64,000 nt of DNA from Mytilinidion resinicola. Its lineage: Eukaryota; Ascomycota; Dothideomycetes; Mytilinidiales; Mytilinidiaceae. A program made the translations under genes and the position numbers. Under the pieces are notes generated by a model that was given only the letters and a program-made list of their open reading frames with translations, ran no database searches and was not told the origin of the DNA. This document shows, one piece after another, positions 56,231-64,000 of this stretch. The DNA lies in the NCBI RefSeq assembly GCF_010093595.1, contig NW_022985438.1, positions 2,538,786 through 2,602,785 on the forward strand, written 5' to 3'. How positions within the stretch are numbered: position 1 is the first letter of the stretch; each line of letters starts with the position of its first letter.

Positions 56231-57946
56231 ATGGGCTTCATGAAGCACTTCCGCTCGCGCTCCAAGCTGCGCGACAAAGAGAAGGACCTCCACCAGCAGC
56301 ACTTCTTCCCCGCCGTCTACACCGGCCCCGACCGCATCAGCCGCCTGCCCGAGAAGGTCCTGCGCCTCATCTTCCAGAATGTGTGCCCGCACTCTACCGA
56401 CGAGACATACGAGTCCAGCGAGAGCTCCATCGTGTCGGATGGCTGCATGCTCTGCGACCTCCGAGACCTGGCAAACTGCTCCAAGACGCGCCGCCAATGG
56501 TACCCAATTGCGTCGGGGCTGCTGTAAGTTTTCTGGGAAATGCTCACAAGTACCGTGCTGACGTACCGCAGCTATCACAGCATTAGAATCGACGCCGTCC
56601 ACTACTGCGAGCTCGAGGAGATCTTCTCCGAGAAGCGGCGGCGCAAGTCACGCAACCACGAAGCCGTTGACACCCCTACCGCGCGACTACAGCTCCTATG
56701 CCGGACCGTAAGGGACAATCAATACTGCGCCAGTGCTGTCCAGTTCCTCAAGCTGCCATATATGACGCGGGAGACCAGCAAGGCCGACCTTGCCCGAACT
56801 GTCTCGGTCCTCCCAAATCTCCTCTATGTCGATTTACCGGAAGGCTTCTTCACGGGAGACCCGTCGTGTCATACACTGAGACAGGAGCTCCAAGTTCGGT
56901 GCCCGCACATCCGGAAAATGAAGTATGAGGCTGGAGCAGAGCAGTCCCTGGAGCTTCTGCTACAGCGGCACTGGCAAGACCTACAAATTCTGGAGATATC
57001 CAAGTTACGGGTCGAACCCACCATCCTGCGCCAGGTCCTGGCCTCTCTGCCTGTCATTCGCAATCTAACAATTTCCGACATGCCCTGGTTGGAGAGCTCA
57101 ATCTTCCAGTCCAACCAAATGATCCCGGAATTTCCGGCCTTGCACACCCTTACCCTGAATAGGGCTCCAGGCATCACTGCTGACGGACTTGTCCAATATT
57201 TATCCCGGTCCGACACGCGTGGATCCCTCAGGATTCTGAAACTAAAGGAATGCTCCGGCATCCCGGTCTCGACACTTCATTCCGTCCTATGGGCTGCCTC
57301 ACACCTGGTGGAGCTCAGCATCATTGCTCAAGTTGCGAATTCACTCCCACTGGAGCCCATCCCACCGCTCCAATCGATCAGCCTCAAGACTCTCCATTTC
57401 GAGATCACCTCAATCTCCTCAAACCAGCACTCGCTCTACCCACCCGCCCTCTCCTACTACAATTATCTCACCAACTCACTCATGTCGAACTCTCTCCCGG
57501 CACTCCGAGAACTTTACGTCCGCGACCCAGATTTCCCCGAATCACTCACCCTCGCGCCTCCTATTGTACCATTTGCAGATTCGCCCCAACACGCGCCCCG
57601 TGGCTTCCACCAACAGCTCGAAGTCTTCTCCAAGGGCCTCGACGAGCTTGAATGGGTCTACACATCTGTCATGCCCTCTGAAGGACCTGGCAGGCGTGGC
57701 TCGATGTCCGGTGGACGTCCGCTCAGCGCCTACACTGCGAGCAAAGGACTCGGTGCGCATTGGGGTGGCGAAGCAAGAAAGAGCGTGGTTGTGGGCAACG
57801 GCTTCGGCGGGTTCTTGGCCGTGCCTGCAGACGACGAGCGGCCGCGCACCGCTGGGAGTCTAAGTGGTGGCGGATCTCGGGGAAGCTGGGTCCCCGGCCA
57901 CGCATCCCGCGAGCACAGGGGCTCCAAGGCAGATTTGTGGCGCTAA
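56231..57946 (+). CDS. F-box/leucine-rich-repeat-like protein
   Basis: Exons 56231..56523 and 56572..57946, intron of 48 bases (GTAAGT..CCGCAG); 555 aa. After a basic start (MGFMKHFRSRSKLRDKEKD), an F-box-like helix appears at about 37-52 (ISRLPEKVLRLIFQNV). From about 190 on there are LRR-like segments (LLYVDLPEGFF, LQILEISKLRV, IRNLTISDMPWL, LHTLTLNRAPGI, LRILKLKECSGI). The C-terminal 90 residues are Gly/Ser-rich. F-box proteins bind Skp1 and bring substrates to SCF ubiquitin ligases; the LRR part would be the substrate binder. Target unknown. Confidence 0.85.
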
Positions 57947-58889
57947 ATCACTTTACTTACAGGTTTGGAGGAGGCTGTTTCATTGGACTAAGACGGTGTT
58001 GTTGGACTTGGGTCACGTGTTGGATGACAGGCACTAGGATGTGTCGAAATGGACGAATAGGAGCGACAGCGCGTTTCGCGTTTCCATGGATCGCTCATGG
58101 ATTGCACGAACTCAAAGTCGACATACGAATCCCGGAATGAAAGGACCAAGGCACATTTGGAAAACCGAAACACCGATGTTTCGGATACGGACACGACTTC
58201 TGCTTCAGTGCCACACCTTGGGATGGAAATGGTTTAGCTTTCTTATACCCCCTTTCGTTTGCGACAGGCTGCGGCTGTTCTCTCGTTTTTGTTATCGAAT
58301 TGACTTGTTTGCATTCTATGGCGCTGGCCGTTGCTCGCGCAGAGCACTCTATACCTTGTGGCCCCGGAAAAATGGGAGTCTGCTGGAGAGGCTGGCGAAG
58401 CCTTTTGTGGATGAAATCTTTTTCTCTTTTCTTCAACAGGCAAAAGCTGTCTTATTGGCAAGTTGCATGGTTGGTTGGTCCAACAGTTACTATACGTAGG
58501 TCTACGTCTTTGTAGATACACCTGCTTGGTCTTGGGCGGCTTGACTGGACCTGGATTGAGGAGGTGCGAGAATTACGGTGGGATCTTTCACGCTGTGAAT
58601 AGTACGCTTCAAGAAAATAGACTAAATTTTCTGAAGATGTGCTGGTGTCCTACTGATCTACCTACTTCATTCAGTACCAACAAATTGTGCTTGTTAACAA
58701 CCATACGCCAACCGTCCTCGGGCGTCCTCGCGTCGCACAAGGTAAGCCCATCCCTTTCCCATAATACCCATGTTCCTTAACACCAATGCTCGCTATATCA
58801 TACCTCATAACTCATTAAACACCTCCAACCCGTCTCTTCAACCTTCGACAATCTCCTCACAACCTGTCCTCGCCTCAACCCAAACCCCC
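57947..58889. other. intergenic between convergent genes
   Basis: 940 bases between the F-box gene and the 3' end of the GT25-like gene. T-rich in the middle; no supported feature. Confidence 0.45.
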
Positions 58890-60329
58890 TCACGGCCACC
58901 TCCCCAAATCCTCCTCCATCAAATTCCCCAAACAAGCCCCCCTCTCCACCCTCCCCCTCAACCACCTCAACACCGCCGCATCCTCCGTAACCCACCCCTT
59001 CGCCCTCGCCCCACACGCAATATTCGGCGTCGCTCCTCTCCCTCCCCTCCTCGCTCCCCCATCCACCGTCTTCCCCGCATCGACCCCCGCGATCTCACTG
59101 CCGCCCTCAACATGGTGCAGCAGCTCTGGATTCACGCTCCAGCAGCCCCACCCGTGGTCCCTGCACGCCTCGAGTATCCGCACGTCGTAGGCCTGGCACC
59201 CGCCCGGCCCCTCGGTGCCGTACGTCTCGAGCAGGCGGGCGGCCGAGGCGCGCGTGACGGCGTAGCCGAAGGTGCAGAGGGGCCAGCGGGAGGGGTGCAG
59301 CAGGCGCGTCTGCTCGGGGAGAGCACCCAGAAACTCCGCGGTCTGAGGCCGTAGGCGGCTGCGAGGCGGGAGGGTGGGGTCGTGGTAGGTGCTGTAGGTG
59401 TGGCTAGGGGCGTTAGCGAGGTAGGGGGCTAAGGAGGGGTTGTCGTAGGGGCTGGCTAGGAAGTCGCCGCAGTGGCCGAGGTGGAGCAGCTCCCAGGTGA
59501 GCGGGCCCCAGTAGGTGGAGGTGGTGTTGGGGGAGAGGAGGGCGCGGAGGGCGGCGGCGGCGAGGGGGATTTGGGTGCGGCGGAGGTGGATGCTCCAGTC
59601 GACGTCGTCTTCGAGGATTATGGCGGTGCTGAGGGGGGTGCTGAGGAACCTGGGGGTTGTTAGTGATTTGGGTGCTTGTGGCCAAGAGGGTCTGAGTTGG
59701 GCGGTTCAAGATTTCGATATTTGAGAGATGATAGTTCGCAGCAGTGCTTGAAGAGTGACGGACTGATTATTGTGAATGAGGATCAATTTGAATAGCTGGT
59801 AAACTCGCTGAGTCACCTCAGACAGTGCCAAACTGGTGTATGCAGACGGAAAGGTGAACGTAATGGTAGCTGCCAACATGCAAGAGCGGTTGAAACATAA
59901 CGAAAGCATTACCATTTCAGGGCATACAAATGTCCCATCCAGGCTAGAGCCGAACCCTTGCCAATTCGAGAATTCTCCGGCGATCGAAAGCTGCGGAGAT
60001 CCCGGTCGGTCCAGACCGGCTGGTCAGGGATTGTGAGATCGATGCCGGTCAGGTTGGCTGCGAAGATGAGATCTTTCCGACGCGACGATTTCGCATGGGA
60101 AACGGCTATGACGGCGCCGAACTATTTTAAGTGTTAGTACGAGATGATATACGAGGTCCCAGACAAGGAAATGTACCCCGAGAGTCGAATTTGCTGACTC
60201 AAGAACTGGGTCTTTCCTGGGCAACGAGGCCACACTCCAGTCGACGCCGAAGAAGAGGTAGATAACAGGAAGCAGGCATATCGCGAGGCAGACTGCCAAG
60301 AGACGGATGGGCTTCCTTTTGCTGTCCAT
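58890..60329 (-). CDS. GT25-like type II membrane glycosyltransferase
   Basis: Three exons: 60329..60177, 60121..59913 and 59649..58890; 373 aa. Introns: 55 bases (GTACAT..AAATAG) and an unusually long 263 bases (GTAATG..CCCCAG). The second join gives WMGHLYALKW-FLSTPLSTAIILEDD without a break. A short basic start and one membrane helix (about 10-28, LLAVCLAICLLPVIYLFFGV) make it a type II Golgi/ER protein. Family marks: VIAVSHAKSSRRKDLIFAA near the start and the acidic LEDDVDWS (Glu134-Asp138), then CTFGYAVTRASAARLLE and a cysteine-rich end. Glycosyltransferase family 25 members add galactose or glucose to proteins or lipids; the acceptor here is unknown. Confidence 0.83.
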
Positions 60330-60679
60330 GGTCTCAATGGTACGAAGGATGAATTGACGATGGTGACGGACTGGCCAATAGCAGACGCCAGCCTCGCTCT
60401 CCCGGCTGGAGCGACGCCTCGTCCGCGTCGACCTGCTGCGCGCTGTTAGGGCTGCTGGCGCTGATGCGAAATTAAACGCGTCTCGGGCTGAAAACCGCTC
60501 AGCACTGGGCGAGTGATGCGGCTAGGGGAGCACTGGGGAGGCTGTCCGTCATGCGCCCCTGCATTGGTGTGGTCTCCCCACCAGCTGTACATTCCCTTGC
60601 TTCAGATCCAGCTTACTGCAACACCACCCAGGAACGCTCCTCCACGTCCCACGACACTCACCAGGAATGCGACACAAAC
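60330..60679. promoter_or_regulatory. 350-bp shared divergent promoter region
   Basis: Only 350 bases separate the start codons of the GT25-like gene (minus) and the RA-PH gene (plus), so both promoters must lie here. No sharp TATA box is seen. Confidence 0.5.
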
Positions 60680-63589
60680 ATGGCCGACGTCTCGACCTCC
60701 GCCGCCCCCAAGTTCTCGCGGTACCGCTCCGTGCGCCGCCAGCAGGAGCAGCAATTGAAGCAGCCGCCCCCGCCCATGCCACCGCTCAACCCGCCGAAGG
60801 AGACCTCTGTTAGCAGGAGCATGTCGCGATACCATCGCCAGCGGCCAGGCGTCGCCGTCAACAATGCTGTTCCTCCGATTCCCGACCTCCCCGGCATGCG
60901 CAGCGCAAAGTCTCAAACTCTCCCACCTCCTCCCCCTGTTCCGGTACCCACGCACGCGACCTCAAGTCCACGCCTTCGTTCGGGTACTTTAGGACCCCAT
61001 AATGCGTCGCAACAGACTAGCAATGAAGAGAGCAAGGCGTCGCCATCCATGGGCGTGGCGGGGAAGCAAGTTCCTCTGGTCAAGCGCACAGCTCGAGAAC
61101 CGTTGGCCACTGCGCGCGAGGAGGCGCGCAAACTGATGCATGGCGAGGCTGAGCGTCTCAGGAGAATAAAGGAGGAGCAGCGCACAGAGAGGGAAGCTTT
61201 GGAAGCTAGGCGGGCAGAGCAAGAGCGGAGGGAGAGGCACGAACAGGAGAAACAGAAGGCGCTTTTGGAAGCAGAGCGGCTGAAACAGCTGCAAGAGAAG
61301 GCAGAAGAAGAGGAGCGTATCCGGTCACAACAAGAGGGAGAATCTCGCAACAAAAGGAGGCTTCAGGAAGCTAGCCGCGCGAAACAGCACCAGGAAGAGG
61401 AGGCACAGCCCAAATCGCGAATGCGAGCCAGAACCGTTGGCAAGGACCAGAGACCGTCAACTTCAAAGGGTAGTCCTTCCGAATCCAGACCTCAGACATC
61501 ATCACAGAAATCGCTACCTCATAGTTCACCTTCGAAACTCGGGTTCCTGAAGAAACGCAATCGAGATGACGCTCTTAGAGCACTGGAAGATAGGCCTAAG
61601 ACCTCTTCAAGACCCAGGGAGATTAGCACTAGTAGCGGTGACAAGAGCGCTCCTAAGCCATTAGCTGGATTTGATGCGCCAATCTCAGCTGTCAATGCCG
61701 GTGATCGCGTAAGATATGAACCCCGTTGAGGGGCTATACCGCTAACATATTCCTAGCGCGTGATGGTAGAGTGCAATGGCTCTCAAATACTTCTCCCAGT
61801 TGTTCCAGAGACTACCCCATTGGAGCTCATTCGATCGGCAGCCAACTGTCTCTCCGTGCCTATTGATCCAAAGGGATCGGTGCTACTCGAGAACTTTGGC
61901 AAGGTTGGAGTGACGAGACCGCTTCGGCACTATGAGCACGTACGTGATGTCATGAACTCATGGGACAGGGACGATGAGAACAACCTCTACCTTGTGGACG
62001 CCTCCACGAGAGGCGCTGAGGAAGAGCTCAGTGCTTCCCAGGTGCCCACATCGAAACCCGAAGCCTTCTCTTGTTTTATCTACTACTCTCAGAAACCCGG
62101 CAAGTGGGCTAAGAAGCACTTCACATTGCGATCAGACGGTCAAATCCTGCTTGCAAAGAATGACGCCGGCAAGGACTCTAGTAGTGTTTGTCATTTGTCC
62201 GATTTCGACATATACACTCCGACTGTCAAAAAGGTGTCAAAAGTCAGGCCGCCGAAGAAGATCTGTTATGCTGTAAAGAGCCAGCAGAAGACAGCAATGT
62301 TCTTGGATGAAACGAGCTTTGTCCATTTCTTCTGCACGGCAGACAAGGCGGTTGCGAATGCTTTCTACAAAGCAATCCAGGGATGGAGGAGCTGGTACCT
62401 GGTAAATGTCATGGGCGAGGGGCAAAAGAAAGCCAAGACGGCAGAAGGTGCCACTGGAGGTGGGCTTCTACCAAGCTTTGGATTCTTGGGCGGCAGTCCG
62501 AAGGACGAGAAGATGGCCTCTCATTCTAGAGGGTTCTCCGTCGACTCGCATTACCAATTAGGCTCATTCAAGCCACTTCTCGATCTCAGTATGTTTGAAA
62601 AGGAGGAAAAGAAAGACAACAACAACGTTGCAGATGATTGGCGATTGCCTATGGACACAAAGGCGATACACTCTCGCAAAATGTCCACGCGCGTAAGAGA
62701 ACCACCACCACCTTCTGGACATGCCACCAAATACAGCCAGAACTCAAACCGCCTCAACTCCTTAGCACAAAGTACATCATCATCCCATCAATCGAACGGC
62801 GAAGAGCCCTTTGCTGCAACAGGCCTCCTAGGGCGCCAGTACTCCCATCGGCAAAAGCTACTTCAAGAACGAGAGCAGAATACCAGTAGTAATATTGGTC
62901 CTTTCACTGGCGGTTCCAACCTCATCAGTAACGTCAACTCACCGTACATGGCCAACGAACCAGGTGCCGGTCTGGGCCGGAAATCTTCCGTGCGCAGCAC
63001 ACGTCAATCTAGTGACCTGAACCGCTCAGCTTCCACACGAAACAAGCCTAAGCCACTGATAGACCTCACGCCCCAATATCGTGAGCCACCTCAGCACGCT
63101 CGCAAAGGCAAGGGATACATCCCCGATGCCAGTAACGAGCCATTAGTCTCCAGTGCCACATCACCAGACGAAGCCATCAAGATCCCGCCGTCTACAGACT
63201 GGCGTGCGCGGCCCAGCACCTCTGCAAACCATGGAAATTACGGCAGCGGCAACTATGAGCGCAGCCGCTCCCTCCGTGGTGGGCCACCAGCCGGACTAGC
63301 TGCTTATGCCGTCAACATCCACGATAACGTCCCACAGGATGAGTCGGATGCGTTCACGGGCCGTGGTCTACTTGCCAACGCTGGCTTCAGCCAAGGCGGT
63401 GTGAAGACTGGTCGCGGAGTTATGGATGGCTCAAAAGCGAAGGGCCCAATGCTCGATGTTGATGACCGCAGCAAGTTTGTGCCCGGCAGTCTACTCTCTG
63501 GCGTGGAGAAGGTGCAAGGGTCTGGCGGGCCTATCATTGACCGAGAGAAAAGACATACTGCTGATGTTGCCACTGGAGAAGGGACGTAA
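60680..63589 (+). CDS. RA-PH domain adaptor protein (MRL/Grb7-like layout)
   Basis: Exons 60680..61708 and 61757..63589, intron of 48 bases (GTAAGA..TCCTAG); 953 aa. An N-terminal Pro-rich part (QLKQPPPPMPPLNPPKE, TLPPPPPVPVP) is followed by a long charged coiled coil (about 140-260, REEARKLMHGEAERLRRIKE onward). Next come a Ras-association domain (about 344-440, VMVECNGSQILLPVVPETTP, LIRSAANCL) and a PH domain (about 445-555, FSCFIYYSQKPGKWAKKHFT, closing with YKAIQGWRSWYLVN). The remaining 390 residues are Ser/Asn/Pro-rich and probably disordered. RA-PH tandems bind Ras-like GTPases and phosphoinositides, so a membrane-linked polarity or actin adaptor is inferred. Start chosen at MADVSTSAAPKF; the upstream in-frame ATG at 60551 gives no family-like sequence. 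Confidence 0.88.
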
Positions 63590-64000
63590 TCTGACAGCAT
63601 CCTAGGGAAAGCAAGCTTGGGCAAACGTGATGACTATGTGAATGGGAAACACGATGAAATGAGAATCCTACGGACGTGATACCTCCGAATTTCATAGGGA
63701 AGGGCAGCAAATCAAGGGTCCAAAAAGTCTTCCACCTGGGGGGAAAACTGTACACCACCGAGGCTGGTGGTGGAACGAGGGGCGTCGGTATTGATTTTCA
63801 TGGGGTTTCGAATTACTCCTTCCCGCGTCTTTTCCTTGAGTCCTTTTTCCTCTCTGTTGTCGTGCATAGGATTTTCTTCGGCATTTCGACGGGGTCGAGG
63901 GTTATTTGCCTTTCGTTTTCCCCTTCTTCTCACGAGTGGCTAGTGCATTTGAGTTGCCCAGGCGGCTTTTGCCTGTTTTATTCCCCGTTCCCCCTTTTTT
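63590..64000. other. 3' flank, no gene seen
   Basis: About 410 bases after the RA-PH gene, T-rich towards the end, running to the window edge. No supported feature. Confidence 0.5.

Overview
This window is nuclear DNA of a filamentous ascomycete (Pezizomycotina). Genes carry many short introns (about 45-125 nt, mostly GT..AG), and families typical of these fungi are present: an AA11 copper monooxygenase, a CPS1/DIP2-type double adenylation protein, a Zn2Cys6 regulator, DUF7053, DUF1989 and DUF2235 proteins. The class cannot be fixed from sequence alone; a Dothideomycete-like fungus is my guess. All gene models below were built by hand from reading frames, splice signals and remembered family similarity, and no database was searched.

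Layout. 0.5-10 kb: SET-domain protein, BRCT protein, small secreted Ser/Thr/Pro-rich protein, DUF7053 protein, AA11 monooxygenase, and a coiled-coil protein whose N-terminal half holds a long GAA microsatellite with an assembly gap. 11-22 kb: ferric-reductase-like membrane oxidoreductase, then a 6-kb seven-exon CPS1/DIP2 gene, both on the minus strand. 22.8-30.5 kb: acyl-CoA thioesterase divergent from CPS1, a BTB-ankyrin gene split by a solo LTR, 2-isopropylmalate synthase (LEU4) with a Gcn4/CPC1-type site upstream, and a DUF1989 protein. 30.5-33.1 kb: repeat-rich block with a pseudogene carrying three lesions. 33.3-45 kb: adenine deaminase, about 4 kb without a recognised gene (partly very GC-rich), a Zn2Cys6 regulator and glutamate decarboxylase. 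45.6-49.4 kb: amidase and DUF2235 alpha/beta hydrolase in tandem on the minus strand. 49.4-52.4 kb: degenerate dispersed repeats. 52.4-63.6 kb: exonuclease/RRM/RanBP2-finger protein, F-box protein, GT25-like glycosyltransferase and RA-PH adaptor protein.

The genes do not form an evident biosynthetic cluster. Several concern amino-acid, purine or amide nitrogen metabolism (LEU4, adenine deaminase, glutamate decarboxylase, amidase, DUF1989), but they are scattered on both strands and I see no sign that they work as one unit. The most informative signals are signs of transposition and decay: a solo LTR with an exact 5-bp target duplication whose removal restores an ankyrin frame, a pseudogene with two nonsense codons and an 8-bp tandem duplication, and a dispersed repeat whose copies differ mainly by C-to-T and G-to-A transitions, as repeat-induced point mutation (RIP) would leave.
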